From a virus, in IMG/VR virus record IMGVR_UViG_3300017524_000107, positions 1-36,083 of that record: a stretch of DNA of 36,083 nucleotides, one strand, 5' to 3'. The first letter of the stretch is position 1. Each line of letters opens with the position of its first letter. A program made the position numbers and the translations under genes. The notes beneath the pieces are model-generated. The model did not search any database. It saw only the letters and a list, made by a program, of their open reading frames with translations, and was not told the DNA's origin. This document shows, piece by piece, positions 7,295 through 17,173 of this stretch.

Positions 7295-8140
7295 TTACAG
7301 CGTGTCGTCACCGATGGTGCCAGCACCCAGCCCATCGGCATCCACCGCGGTCACGGTGAACCCATCTGAATCACAGGTGGCGACCGCTCCCTGTAGTGTG
7401 ATGACCGGCTCGGCCAGAAGCTCGACGCCTGATGGGTCAGCCAGCTCAAGCAGCTCCGAAAGCGAGCCGGTCAACAGCGACGTACTGGGAGAGGTAACAC
7501 GGATACTGTATCCGACCTGCTCGAAGTCCTCGATGATAGTAACGTTCTCCGGGTCGGTCTGTAATGCTTCGGCGACCGTGTCTCGCAACCCTGGCCTGGT
7601 CCCACGGCCTTTGAATGCCGTTCTGAGCGTTCGAATGTGTGTCCGGTATGTCTCATCCCGTCGTCCCCGTCGACGGCCCAGTCGGCCATAGAGGCTCCCC
7701 AGCTCGTCCAGATACTGACCGGTTGCGGTCTCGATTCTGGCATCTGCGATTGCAGCATCGACACGGTCACCGTAGGTGTGGATATCCGTTGTCGATGCAC
7801 GGGTGAACCGATGGATAAGCGGAAGTGATTGATACACCACATCGAACGTCTGGTCAGCAGCCGGATAGACCGATGCATCGGTAAATGCAACTGCGTCAGG
7901 GCGCCCGTCACCGTCAATGTCGCGAAGCTCGACCCCATCAGGTGGTGTCAGTGTCCGTCGACCGACTACAACGCGTGTGAGTGACAGAACTGGTGCCTTG
8001 TCCAGCCGATAGACCGTTCGGGCAATATCCCCACTTGCGGTTGTTCGGACGTCAAAGGTCTCTGTCTGTGTTGACTCAAGCAGGTCGCGTGGAGTTGGTG
8101 AGGGAAACCGGTCGATAATACGTCGGAATAGCTCGGTCAC
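7295..8140 (-). CDS. Baseplate protein, P2 gpI-like
   Basis: A 281-aa protein directly after baseplate J, the position of P2 gpI. The start is GTG and overlaps the TGA of the J gene (GTGA), so the two are translationally coupled. The middle contains YGDRVDAAIADARIETATGQYLDEL and LYGRLGRRRGRRDETYR, resembling the central region of tail protein I families that set wedge geometry. The C-terminal part is beta-rich. Assignment is by position and moderate motif likeness. Confidence 0.65.
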   Translation of the reverse strand: MTELFRRIIDRFPSPTPRDLLESTQTETFDVRTTASGDIARTVYRLDKAPVLSLTRVVVGRRTLTPPDGVELRDIDGDGRPDAVAFTDASVYPAADQTFDVVYQSLPLIHRFTRASTTDIHTYGDRVDAAIADARIETATGQYLDELGSLYGRLGRRRGRRDETYRTHIRTLRTAFKGRGTRPGLRDTVAEALQTDPENVTIIEDFEQVGYSIRVTSPSTSLLTGSLSELLELADPSGVELLAEPVITLQGAVATCDSDGFTVTAVDADGLGAGTIGDDTL

Positions 8141-9810
8141 AGCTCGGTCACCTCAACATCGCCTTTGTTTGCCTCCTGTAGCTCACGCTCGGTCGCGACG
8201 AGGTCGCGTGGGAACGATTTCTTTGCCACATAGGACACCGAGAACCGTTGTCCGTCGGCCGGTTCGACCGTATTGTTGACCGTAAAGTCAATCGCACCGC
8301 TCATCCCAGTATCAACCGCGTTGACAAGGTTCACGTCAACGCCAACTTCGTACTCGAACCCGTCATCATCGACCACACTGGTAAGTTCAAAATCACTGTG
8401 TCGGTAGTCAATACTGATATTTGTCCCTGCATCAGGGACCACACCATCATTCAATATGATTCCAGCAATCCGGCCTTGGTCGTCGATATCCTTGGTGAAC
8501 TCGGTTGAGGCTAACTCCCGTTCTTCATCATCGATGATAGCTATCACCGTAAACGGGGTGACCCCATCAATAGCCGGATATCTCAGACTGTACGCAGAGA
8601 CGCCCTCTCGTACGCGTCGTTCTTCATCAACGACAAACCCGAGTGGCTGATACTCAAGTTCGAACTGTTCAGCTGTTGTGTCATACTGAAACGTCTCATC
8701 GCTCACCGTGGTGACGTACGTGTTGAGCGAGGCGATGTTCCGGATATCTGTGTCGGCCTCGAACAGGTCGCGGACCAGCCGAGTTCGCGAAAAGGCATCA
8801 CCCAGCCCGGTCGCATCGACGAATCTGGTGAACGCTTCGGTAATAGATGAGACGGATGCGCCGTTAGTCTCGACTTCGATACCCATGCCGATATTGACAA
8901 TATCAGGGCGGACAAGCTCATGTCGAATGCCAACCGGCCTGGAGTTTTCAATGGCCTCAATCACAGCCGTATCTGGGCCTCCGTCGACGACGACCTCGAC
9001 GTTCGGGGGCGATACATCCGTGTTTTCAATGGTCTGCACATCCCTGACACTGTCCAGTTCGCGGTCGATGAATCCCTTGATACCCTTGGCGGTGCCACCC
9101 CCGGTGGATTCGACCAGTGCAGATTTGATATCCTCTCGAAACAGCGCATCACTCTGTGCATCATCCCCGCCCGTTGTCGCCTGCAGATTGGTGACTGACT
9201 CCAGTCCGGGCTGTGGTGTTGGGATAAATGTCAGTGTGCCTGCCCCAACGTTAAATTCGCTTCCGGTCCGTGCTGCGATGACGTCCACCTCGACGGTGGT
9301 CCCCGAGTCAGGCGAGGCCGTCACATCGGTTGTGGGAGAAATTATTCCATCTCCATCGACATCGACAAAGAAACTGACACCCGCACCCTGTCTGCTGGGC
9401 TCGGTCGCGACCTCGGTGCCTTCCGGTATCTCGACACTGCTGTCGGTGACGGTAAACTCGACGGTTCCGCGTGACCGTGAGCCCGTTTCTCTGCTGACAG
9501 CAACCAGCTTGCCCAACTCATCCAGCTGTCGTCGGCGCATGTACTCATTGAGTCGGTCAGGGTCGGCGGTAATGCCCAGCTCTGATAGCTCAGTCCGGGT
9601 AATGTCATTCCGACCGGCAAAGTCAACGAACATGGCCAGCTGGGCAGCCAGCGCCTTGTACTCGGCCTCACTCAGTTGCTCGGAATATGACTGGAGGAAC
9701 ACCTCAGCAAAGGTGCCATCGATAAAGTTGGTGAGTCCGCCGATACGATTTTTAAGGTCTTCGCGAAGGTCGGCGAAAATATCGCCTGGGTTGCGGGGTG
9801 AGAAGGTCAT
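8137..9810 (-). CDS. Baseplate wedge protein J
   Basis: A 557-aa protein of the baseplate J family, which forms the wedge arms that open when a contractile tail fires. Recognisable features are the VEIPEGTEV segment (about 130), ARTGSEFNVGAGTLTFIP followed by VTNLQATTGG (about 180-215), the acidic SDALFREDI stretch and the VRDVQTIENTDV segment. The N-terminus (DIFADLREDL) is typical of J. The C-terminal third is longer than P2 gpJ and may carry extra domains. The start overlaps the short ORF ending at 9807. Confidence 0.85.
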   Translation of the reverse strand: MTFSPRNPGDIFADLREDLKNRIGGLTNFIDGTFAEVFLQSYSEQLSEAEYKALAAQLAMFVDFAGRNDITRTELSELGITADPDRLNEYMRRRQLDELGKLVAVSRETGSRSRGTVEFTVTDSSVEIPEGTEVATEPSRQGAGVSFFVDVDGDGIISPTTDVTASPDSGTTVEVDVIAARTGSEFNVGAGTLTFIPTPQPGLESVTNLQATTGGDDAQSDALFREDIKSALVESTGGGTAKGIKGFIDRELDSVRDVQTIENTDVSPPNVEVVVDGGPDTAVIEAIENSRPVGIRHELVRPDIVNIGMGIEVETNGASVSSITEAFTRFVDATGLGDAFSRTRLVRDLFEADTDIRNIASLNTYVTTVSDETFQYDTTAEQFELEYQPLGFVVDEERRVREGVSAYSLRYPAIDGVTPFTVIAIIDDEERELASTEFTKDIDDQGRIAGIILNDGVVPDAGTNISIDYRHSDFELTSVVDDDGFEYEVGVDVNLVNAVDTGMSGAIDFTVNNTVEPADGQRFSVSYVAKKSFPRDLVATERELQEANKGDVEVTEL

Positions 9811-9962
9811 TGGTGGTGGATATCAGGGGTCAGTGCGAGTTTGCTCGGCAACATTGATACTGAGTGATGCTGGTTCATCATCATCGGTGAGCGTTGCCCA
9901 GCGTCAAGCTGGAGGTCGAACTGCTCATCCAGGTCAAAGGTCCGACTGTCTGGAACTGTCAT
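9807..9962 (-). CDS. Small ORF before baseplate J, probably frameshifted
   Basis: From the ATG at 9962 (preceded by GTCGCACG) the frame runs 51 codons to a TGA that overlaps the J start. Its first 20 residues (MTVPDSRTFDLDEQFDLQLD) look haloarchaeal, but the rest (SPMMMNQHHS) does not. The adjacent frame over the same bases reads LTDDDEPASLSINVAEQTRTDP and ends at 9823, and looks genuine. A one-base change near 9893-9908 would join the two good halves into a protein of about 45 aa. This may be a sequencing error, a real mutation or recoding. Function unknown. Confidence 0.5.
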   Translation of the reverse strand: MTVPDSRTFDLDEQFDLQLDAGQRSPMMMNQHHSVSMLPSKLALTPDIHHQ

Positions 9963-10145
9963 CGTGCGACGTCAGGGCCCATCTGCAGTGTCTCTCATTA
10001 CACCGGCACCGTCAAGACAAACGATGACCCTGGTAGGACAGACAAACAATTCCTCCCCAACTATTCCCTGTTGTGTACGACTGTACTACGGTATATATTT
10101 TCCACGTAGTTAAATCCAACGGGAATTAGTAGTATTAGGGGCGTC
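9963..10145. other. Intergenic gap between spike gene and small ORF
   Basis: This 183-base gap holds the repeated element at 10086-10113 and an A/T-rich stretch at 10090-10140. No open frame with convincing composition was seen. The GTCGCACG before the ATG at 9962 lies at its left edge. It interrupts an otherwise tight baseplate operon, so it may hold an internal minus-strand promoter. Confidence 0.45.
10086..10113 (-). promoter_or_regulatory. Repeated element B, candidate internal promoter
   Basis: On the minus strand TTAACTACGTGG is followed by ATATATACCGTAG, matching element A at 345-375 in order and orientation relative to its downstream gene. The ATG it would serve is at 9962, leaving a leader of about 100 bases. 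TATA-like content supports a promoter; the conserved flanks suggest a regulator site as well. Inferred only. Confidence 0.45.
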
Positions 10146-10841
10146 TCATTCGATGGTCGTACTGGTTCCCGGCTCATTCGGTGGACTGGATACCTTGGTC
10201 GTGCTGTTATCGCCTCCACCGACGTAGTCATGGGTGTGGTCCGCTGGGGCAACTGCAGTGCCATCAGCGCCGATTGTTATCGAGCCGTTGGCGTTGATGG
10301 TCACATCACCGTCCACATCGATGGTGACATCGCCATCAGAGGCAAGTCTGACCTCGGTTGTTGCCCCACTGTCATCGACAGCCACCTCGGTGGTAGGCGA
10401 GGCAAGGCCGTCAGGCTTGACGCCCATCCGAACCAGGTCTGGGTCGCCCGCTGCACCATCGGCTCGCTCAGCCTCCAGGTATAGCGGGTCACCAGTATCA
10501 CGGCTGAACTCGTGGCGCCAGTGACCGGGTCGGGTCTTTGGTGGTGGCTGGTCTGGATTTGGCACATGGTTTACGACGACACCGGTCTCTCGACTGTTCG
10601 TCAGATAGGCAATCCGGACAAGGTCGCCCTTTTGTGGGGTGGCCATGTGGCCGTTGTGGTCGCTGATATTGACCGGGACACCCCGAAGCTCCTGGCCTCC
10701 ATCCCGAAACTTTGCGCTGACGAACACGGGTCGGACGCTATCATCGGTTCGGGTTGTGACCTTGGTGACCTCGGCTATCGAGGAGTTTCGGCGCTGGTCA
10801 ATGGCGATACGGCGGATGCGTTCGGTGTCTCCTGAATACAT
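10146..10841 (-). CDS. Baseplate spike protein, gpV/gp5-like
   Basis: A 231-aa predicted trimeric spike that pierces the host envelope. An N-terminal OB-fold-like part (about 35-100) is followed by a triple-stranded beta-helix repeat (DGDVTIDVDGDVTINANGSITI, about 163-185). Near the C-terminus DHTHDY (His 202 and 204) recalls the HxH motif of gpV-type spikes, in which three chains can coordinate a metal at the tip. It sits between the hub gene and baseplate J, matching P2-like order. The ATG is 9 bases past the upstream stop. Confidence 0.75.
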   Translation of the reverse strand: MYSGDTERIRRIAIDQRRNSSIAEVTKVTTRTDDSVRPVFVSAKFRDGGQELRGVPVNISDHNGHMATPQKGDLVRIAYLTNSRETGVVVNHVPNPDQPPPKTRPGHWRHEFSRDTGDPLYLEAERADGAAGDPDLVRMGVKPDGLASPTTEVAVDDSGATTEVRLASDGDVTIDVDGDVTINANGSITIGADGTAVAPADHTHDYVGGGDNSTTKVSSPPNEPGTSTTIE

Positions 10842-10850
10842 AGTGTTTGT

Positions 10851-12380
10851 TTACCCGTCGGTGTCATCCGTCTCATCGGTATCTGGGCCAATTTCGACCG
10901 GTTGGCTATCTTCGAGTCCGTTGTTATCGCTGAGTAGGCCCACATCCGTTGGCTGGTCCGGGGCCCGGTCGATACCTGGCTCGCGGAAGTCGAGGCCTGG
11001 AAGGACGATATCGAAGGCATCCAGGAGTGCAATTACTGTCTTAGGGCTTCCCTTTGGGGAAAGCGCAGCGTCTATGAGACCGACATCGGAGACGCCACCA
11101 ACGAACAGCTCAGACGTAAATATTAGGGCCTCAGCTTCAGCTGTTAGCTCTGGCTTTGTCCAGCGTCGGACCCCATCAGTTCCCTGACTCTGATAGACCT
11201 GTTCGTAAATCTCATCGAGTCCTGGACCGAGCTGTAACTCTGTCACGAACCCATCGTTGCCGTTCAGTCGATGGACAACTTCTCTGGCCGTATAGGTGCC
11301 TGCTGAGACGGTCTCAGCAAGCCCTAACTTGGGAACCACGACCTGGTCGTTTGGACTTGCGCCTGGAAAGCCAGGGATGGTGAGTCGGCCTGATGACTTC
11401 ACGAGCTGGTCAGCTCTGAACTCAGATGCTGCTCGCGACTCGACATCATTTTCAAGCAGGTTATCATCGCGAAGGACACGTCTGTTCTCGGCGTCACCAT
11501 TTCCAGCTGACGCTTCGGCGCTCACCTGTGAACTTCCGGTTGTTGTCCAGTCACTGATACCGGTCACGTCATAGCTGGATTTGACGATAACGCGCTCGTT
11601 TGCGCTATCCTCGTTGCCAGCATCTACTTTGATGGCAGACTCAATGGCATAGTAGTTGGAAATTGCGTGGTCAACGAAGTTGATGCGGTTTGACGCATCG
11701 ACAAACACGAACGCGTCCTGTTTTTTTGCCAGGTCAATCAGTACTGTCCTCAGTGTTTCACGGTTGTCCGTACCGTACGTAGTTGTGACGGACTTTGGAT
11801 TACGGATACTGATGACGAAGTCTGCATCGAAGTCAAACAGGCCTGTTGCCTCTGTTAACCCAGCATCGTCTCGCAAGAGGTTGCGGACGATTGTATCGAC
11901 TCGTTGCCCAGTTTTTTGTGTGACCAGTGCGACGGTGTAATCGGTCAGTGTCTTGGTGATACCAGCCAATTCAAGTCTGACACTACCTTCCTCATCTTCG
12001 GTGGCCCCAACCAGTTCGCCGGTGAACGCAGTGGCGCCGAAGGTGCGGTCGAGACTGGTGAAACTGGTTGTGATATTTATCTTCACAATAGTCTCGATAC
12101 CTGCCTGTTCGGTTGCACGAAGCGCACTGGGATCAAGCCCATCAGGAAAGACAACGGTTGCTACTGCAGTGTTTCCCCGAAGTACGTCGCGATTTGTTAT
12201 CTCGACTTCCAGTACACCGAGCTGGTCACCAAAGCTGTTGAGTGCGTCAACATCCTCGCGAAGCTGAAGGGCCTCATATCGCTCTGGGCCAGACTTGGGA
12301 TTTTCTCCAATAGTGAAGTCATCATTGATTTCTGCATCCAGTTCGAGGCCAATGTCGAATATCTGTACGTCTCCTGGCAT
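10851..12380 (-). CDS. Baseplate hub protein, gpD/gp27-like
   Basis: A 509-aa protein in the position of the gpD-type hub that caps the tail tube and carries the spike. The region VDTIVRNLLRDDAGL and FVDASNRINFVD (about 160-240) resembles phage late-control/hub proteins. The C-terminal 40 residues form an acidic, low-complexity tail rich in Asp, Glu and Thr. The start abuts the stop of the gene at 12381, with no intergenic bases, so expression is coupled. The family assignment is by position and partial pattern. Confidence 0.65.
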   Translation of the reverse strand: MPGDVQIFDIGLELDAEINDDFTIGENPKSGPERYEALQLREDVDALNSFGDQLGVLEVEITNRDVLRGNTAVATVVFPDGLDPSALRATEQAGIETIVKINITTSFTSLDRTFGATAFTGELVGATEDEEGSVRLELAGITKTLTDYTVALVTQKTGQRVDTIVRNLLRDDAGLTEATGLFDFDADFVISIRNPKSVTTTYGTDNRETLRTVLIDLAKKQDAFVFVDASNRINFVDHAISNYYAIESAIKVDAGNEDSANERVIVKSSYDVTGISDWTTTGSSQVSAEASAGNGDAENRRVLRDDNLLENDVESRAASEFRADQLVKSSGRLTIPGFPGASPNDQVVVPKLGLAETVSAGTYTAREVVHRLNGNDGFVTELQLGPGLDEIYEQVYQSQGTDGVRRWTKPELTAEAEALIFTSELFVGGVSDVGLIDAALSPKGSPKTVIALLDAFDIVLPGLDFREPGIDRAPDQPTDVGLLSDNNGLEDSQPVEIGPDTDETDDTDG

Positions 12381-12884
12381 TTATCGGTATGGACTGTAGT
12401 TGTTGGCCGTCTCGCTGTTCTCGTTGGATGCTTCGACACCTCGCTCACGCTCGATTCCCAGTAGCTCGATGGTGACACTATAAAGCCAATCGGTGCCATC
12501 GACAGCTCGCTGGGGCTCGGTTGTGGCTGAGGAGACCATGGCCGTTCCGGTCCATCGCTCAGTTCGCACGTAGACCTTACCTGCGAGCACGTCAGCAAAG
12601 TCGACCTGTGCCTCACGTACAATCCCACTGATGCTAATAGTCGGGGGCTCACTTCCCAGGTCCTGGACCAGATACTGCTCATCATCCTGGCCAGAGGTGA
12701 CCAAATTGTGCTCAACGGTTCGGCGGTTCTGGTTGACCGATACCTCTGGATTGGCATACTCATCTGCAAAGACCAGTGGTCCAACCCGTGCCTTTGCTCG
12801 GGTACGGCCGGGCGACCGTGTGGCCCCAATATTCTCTACGTTCTCGGCTACGTCACCACGTGGTTGTAGATATTCTTCTGTCAT
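12381..12884 (-). CDS. Tail/baseplate protein between tape measure and hub
   Basis: A 167-aa soluble protein with alternating hydrophobic stretches; PPTISISGIVREAQVD and LYSVTIELLGI suggest a beta-rich core. In other myoviruses this slot holds a LysM-type or gpN/gp53-like connector of tube and baseplate, but no LysM repeat is evident here. The ATG shares a base with the TAA of the tape-measure gene. A minor structural protein is the most likely role. Confidence 0.6.
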   Translation of the reverse strand: MTEEYLQPRGDVAENVENIGATRSPGRTRAKARVGPLVFADEYANPEVSVNQNRRTVEHNLVTSGQDDEQYLVQDLGSEPPTISISGIVREAQVDFADVLAGKVYVRTERWTGTAMVSSATTEPQRAVDGTDWLYSVTIELLGIERERGVEASNENSETANNYSPYR

Positions 12885-15800
12885 TATCTCGTCATAAATT
12901 TAGACTGCATCATCTGGTTTCGTCTGCTCTGGGCGTTCGCTTCTTGTTTTATGGTTCGCACAAACATCTCTGGGTTCACTACAGAGTTGGCCACGTTGAT
13001 GACCATCCCTCTACTGTTCCCGGCCACTTGCTCAGCTGTTGCGCCCTGGGGCCCCTGTCGTTGCACTATACCGCTATTATCAAAGTTCGACGCAGCCTCA
13101 AACCCTGGCAGATTTCTAATGCCTGCAGTTGCTCTATCTACTGTATTTGCGATTCCTGCTACTGTACGTTCAAGTATTTGCGCTGGCCGGAGGATTCGAT
13201 TGAATCCGACCGCTAACTTTTGTACATATGCATAAAATGTATCAAGATGTGGGATATAGTCTGCCAGAATACTATCACCTGTCACCAGCAAAGAAATCAC
13301 CTCTGCAAGAAGGACTACGACAAGTGAAACGGCTGCAGCTATACCTCCGAACCCGACTATTACTCCTGTAGACGCAAGTACCACCCCAGACGAAATGCCA
13401 AGGACACTACCAAGCGCGGTCGCTACCAGCATCAGTCCTCTTGCCATAACAGTAAACGTTGTCGACGCAAGCACGGCATTGAGTATTCCAAGTGCAGTAG
13501 TTAGCGTATAGACCGTTCCAGACAGAACACCAACAGCAGCTGCCAGAAGGTAGACAGCCTGTTGTTTGTTATCGATAACACCAATTGCTACTCCCAGTCT
13601 GCCAATCGTATCTGCGATGATATCCGTCAGGACCTCAAAGATGGTCAAAATCGCTAATGCCAGCCCACCGACCATTCTCAGGAACGCTTCACCGAAGGCG
13701 ATGAGTAGTGGGAGCTGGTCGATAAACTTGGCCAGTGCTCGCCCAAGTGAATCGCCAAGGATATCTGCCAGTCTGGTGAGCCCGTTAATTAGTGCGGGAA
13801 GTGAGTCGATGAATCCAACCAGTACATTCGTTATACCGGGAAGAAGCAGTCGCATCATATCCTGTAATGCAGGAGTGAGGTCGCCTCCGCTGAACAGCGA
13901 ATCACTGATACGGTCGACAAAGCGCTTGACAGCTGGTGTCTCGACAACGTCAGCCATTACCTCGGCAAAGTCTTCGAGTAACGCCAGTCCAGCCTGAATG
14001 GAGTCAACGAAGAACCCCTGAGCGGTGGGCCCGGTCCCACCGAGTCTGGCCTCACGGAGTGGCTGTAATGCATCTATCGCCTTTTCGGCCAGGTCTTCGG
14101 TCAGCTTTTCCAGGGCCTCACCCCGGCTACTGACATCGGCCATACTTTCTTCCATCGTCTCCAGGAATCCAAGCCCACCAACTGCCACAAAGCTTGCCAG
14201 TCCGACACCTGCGGTTACCAGTGCGCTCGCAAAGCCAAGTAGTGCGCCGGCAGCAGCACCCACGGTTCCAATAAGGCCACCAAGTATCTGGCCAATAGAC
14301 TTGAGTTGCACATTGAATGCACCAATGTTCGCAGAGGTAACCCCAAGTACTGGAACAAGCCGTGTCAGTCCTTTTGTGGTGCGTCTGATTGTCTTGTTCA
14401 CTCGCTGCTGACTACCCATATCAAATCCGAACCGGTCTGAAGCGGAGTCGCTAATAAACGCTGACAGCCGACTGAACAGTGTCGTCTGTATTGGTCGTCC
14501 CTGGGCGACTGCTCGGGCCCGACTCATGGCGCCCATGACATCGTTGCCGTCTGTTGGAATATGGACGCGGTCGTTTTGCTTGATGTTACTCTCATCGAGC
14601 AACTGTGTGAGCCCAGGTGCACCCTGTTCCATTGCGCCGATTCTGGTGTTATTGGCAGCATTTTCCAAGGCTCGAACCACTGCAGTTGGACTTCTATCGT
14701 CCAGTTCGATTGTCTCGCCGATGATTGACGCCAACGGACCTCGCTCACTTGCGGTGAGTTGTCGGAGTGATTTTATGTTATTATCAACCGCTTTAGATAC
14801 TGCTTGCACCACGTCCCGACGCTCGGCATCACTCAGCATGGTCAGATTTCTGTCTGCCTCAGCAATGAACTGTGACTCAAATGCATTCTCACTTAATGAC
14901 GAGTCTGGGAGTGATAGCGAACCCGTCTGTGATCGGGTAATGAGGTCAGCAACTGCCTGTCGTGCCTGTCTGGACTCTTCGTTGATGCCCAGTTTGAACA
15001 GTCGTGATTCCAGTGTTTCCGGCGTCAGTGGTACCTGGTCGTCCTCAAGTTCCTGCATCGTCTTGAGTAGTAACTGCCGTTTGAACCCACCGATGAACGG
15101 TAGCTCCTCTTTGAGAACCTCCAACCGACTGGTGTTATCAGTCCTTGGAAGCATGTCCCGCATCCCCTGTGGTCCAAGTAGATTCAGTACCTCAGGATTT
15201 TCTTTGATAGTGCTGATTACATTGGCGTGCCCTCGCCCATCAAGATGGCGCCGAAGTGATAGTAGACTCTCATCATCGCGTAGTCCATCAAGTATGCCTA
15301 ATATGGAGTTTTTGTTGGCAATATCGTCGTCAGCATCGATGCCTTCGATTCCATCTTGCGTGTCTCTGATAAACTCGGTTAGGTCTTCAACAAAGTCCAG
15401 TACCTCCGACCGGGTTGCGTCCATCGGTCGACCGTCGAAGTCTGTGAGGCGCTCGTCATTATCTATCTCTACATTGAGTAGATTGTTGAGCCTGTCAGTA
15501 TCAGTATCAATATTTTCAAAGTCCCCCTCAACTGGTATGTCTCCTGACGCAATTCCGCTCTGTATGGCATCAGGGATGAAGTTTGCAGCCTGGATATCTT
15601 GCATAGTCTTCTTGAGGTTCTGAGCAGCCGTTTGGCTGGGAACATCAAGCGTCTCAGCAACCATATCTGCTGCATCGTCGAATGACTCAGCGGTACCATC
15701 GGCAAGCTTTTGCTGGGCCCGTCTAAATGCACGTACCGCGTTGAACTGTCTCTGTCCACCCGACGGAAGCCCTCGCTCTACTTCTGTTTCGTCCGCTGGT

Positions 15801-17098
15801 GTATCGTCATCGAGATTTGTGAATGCATCGGATACTGCATTTTGTATCGTTTTGCGACTGCCAACTGAAAATTTTTCTGCATCACTCAACATTGCATCCA
15901 GCGTGGCGTTGTCCTCGTCAAACTTACCCATCCCACTTACTGATATCTCTCCCGTTTTGAATGCATCTTTGATACGGGGCGGAATATCTTCTGAACTCTG
16001 TATCCGGTCCATGACCGTCATGCCACGCGCAACAGCCCGTTCAGTAGGGATACGAGACTTGTCCTCAAGATTGTCAATCAGTGCCTGTTCGAATGTGTCT
16101 GCCCCACCAGTTTTGACTCTAAGTTGTGCCCGCTTGAACGCCTTTCCGACGTTGAAAAAGTCCAACGGGTCTGTCTCGGAGTCATCTGTCTGCATAGCTT
16201 CGACGCGAGACGTGTTGACAAACGCACTTTCCAGTGACATTCGAGCTCGATTCATCTCTGCAACACTGTCTTCACGACCCTTGGAGTCTAACAACTCGCC
16301 GGCTCGTTGGCGAGCTACCTGTGGGGCGTCCGTATCGAGTGGACTTGCAAAAAATGACTCTGTATCGTCAAACGGATTTTGAACGAACCGGTCGTCGTCG
16401 AAAATTGCTTTGAAAAAATCAGTTCGCATCGTGACGCCATTACCGGAGCCCCGTTTGAGTATACTGCTTAACTCCGCAAAGCGTGAGCCAGCTCGGGCTG
16501 TCTTCCGGTCAAACTCGTCCATAGCCTTTGTCGCCCGCTCCATATCAGACCCAATTTGACCCGCCACATTTGAGTTATCGCCGAACGGGGCACCAAAGTC
16601 ACCAGACTTGCGTGGTGCGCCCCGCTCTAACGACTCAAGGAATATATCGAGGTCTTCCTGTGGAAGCTCACGGAAGGCATATTTAAGCTTCTTTATTGAA
16701 TCGCCGTACGCTGCATTACTGGCTCTGGCACGTGTAAGGTTTCTAACGTACTTTGACAGATTGGCATTGGATGTGTCTATCCCGTCCTCTCGAAGTTCAT
16801 CCAGCACGCCAACAAGCGACTCAGATTCATCACTCAACGACTGGGTAATGGCTGTTGCCTCAGAGAGACGCTGCCTGTATGCGCTGACACCTCTGCTATT
16901 ACGGTTGAACGACTTGCCGGTCTGTTCAACGTGTTTTTCGACAGCAGAAAGGTTGTTTCCGACATTCGTTGCTGCATCACTCAGCTCATCGAGTTGGTCT
17001 TCAGTATTTTTGAGCTGTCGAATTGCACGTCTGACGCTACTGATACCGTTCGTCGTAACGTCCAGTGCAACTTCGACTCGGCGGTCGGGAAGAACCAT
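12884..17098 (-). CDS. Tail tape measure protein
   Basis: The longest gene of the window: 1404 aa, which sets tail length and is ejected ahead of the DNA. The N-terminal two thirds are helical and polar, with many coiled-coil-like stretches. Hydrophobic segments at about 940-990 and 1170-1285 (for example GGLIGTVGAAAGALLGFASALV) are the membrane-active region typical of tape measures. A short polar C-terminus follows. It lies just after the chaperone pair, the classic order. At roughly 1.5 A per helical residue the length would predict a tail near 200 nm; this is a rule-of-thumb estimate. The start has a C/A-rich leader and no GTCGC. Confidence 0.9.
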   Translation of the reverse strand: MVLPDRRVEVALDVTTNGISSVRRAIRQLKNTEDQLDELSDAATNVGNNLSAVEKHVEQTGKSFNRNSRGVSAYRQRLSEATAITQSLSDESESLVGVLDELREDGIDTSNANLSKYVRNLTRARASNAAYGDSIKKLKYAFRELPQEDLDIFLESLERGAPRKSGDFGAPFGDNSNVAGQIGSDMERATKAMDEFDRKTARAGSRFAELSSILKRGSGNGVTMRTDFFKAIFDDDRFVQNPFDDTESFFASPLDTDAPQVARQRAGELLDSKGREDSVAEMNRARMSLESAFVNTSRVEAMQTDDSETDPLDFFNVGKAFKRAQLRVKTGGADTFEQALIDNLEDKSRIPTERAVARGMTVMDRIQSSEDIPPRIKDAFKTGEISVSGMGKFDEDNATLDAMLSDAEKFSVGSRKTIQNAVSDAFTNLDDDTPADETEVERGLPSGGQRQFNAVRAFRRAQQKLADGTAESFDDAADMVAETLDVPSQTAAQNLKKTMQDIQAANFIPDAIQSGIASGDIPVEGDFENIDTDTDRLNNLLNVEIDNDERLTDFDGRPMDATRSEVLDFVEDLTEFIRDTQDGIEGIDADDDIANKNSILGILDGLRDDESLLSLRRHLDGRGHANVISTIKENPEVLNLLGPQGMRDMLPRTDNTSRLEVLKEELPFIGGFKRQLLLKTMQELEDDQVPLTPETLESRLFKLGINEESRQARQAVADLITRSQTGSLSLPDSSLSENAFESQFIAEADRNLTMLSDAERRDVVQAVSKAVDNNIKSLRQLTASERGPLASIIGETIELDDRSPTAVVRALENAANNTRIGAMEQGAPGLTQLLDESNIKQNDRVHIPTDGNDVMGAMSRARAVAQGRPIQTTLFSRLSAFISDSASDRFGFDMGSQQRVNKTIRRTTKGLTRLVPVLGVTSANIGAFNVQLKSIGQILGGLIGTVGAAAGALLGFASALVTAGVGLASFVAVGGLGFLETMEESMADVSSRGEALEKLTEDLAEKAIDALQPLREARLGGTGPTAQGFFVDSIQAGLALLEDFAEVMADVVETPAVKRFVDRISDSLFSGGDLTPALQDMMRLLLPGITNVLVGFIDSLPALINGLTRLADILGDSLGRALAKFIDQLPLLIAFGEAFLRMVGGLALAILTIFEVLTDIIADTIGRLGVAIGVIDNKQQAVYLLAAAVGVLSGTVYTLTTALGILNAVLASTTFTVMARGLMLVATALGSVLGISSGVVLASTGVIVGFGGIAAAVSLVVVLLAEVISLLVTGDSILADYIPHLDTFYAYVQKLAVGFNRILRPAQILERTVAGIANTVDRATAGIRNLPGFEAASNFDNSGIVQRQGPQGATAEQVAGNSRGMVINVANSVVNPEMFVRTIKQEANAQSRRNQMMQSKFMTR

Positions 17099-17173
17099 GT
17101 GTGTGAGTAGTGGGGATTTCGGGGGTGCTAAGAGAACGTGTCCGGTAACTGCTGCGACAGACCTCTGGCCTGG

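Noticed and set aside
8708-10027. 439-codon plus-strand frame opposite baseplate J
   Set aside because: Ser/Thr/Val-rich antisense shadow of the J gene; no start signal and no domain.
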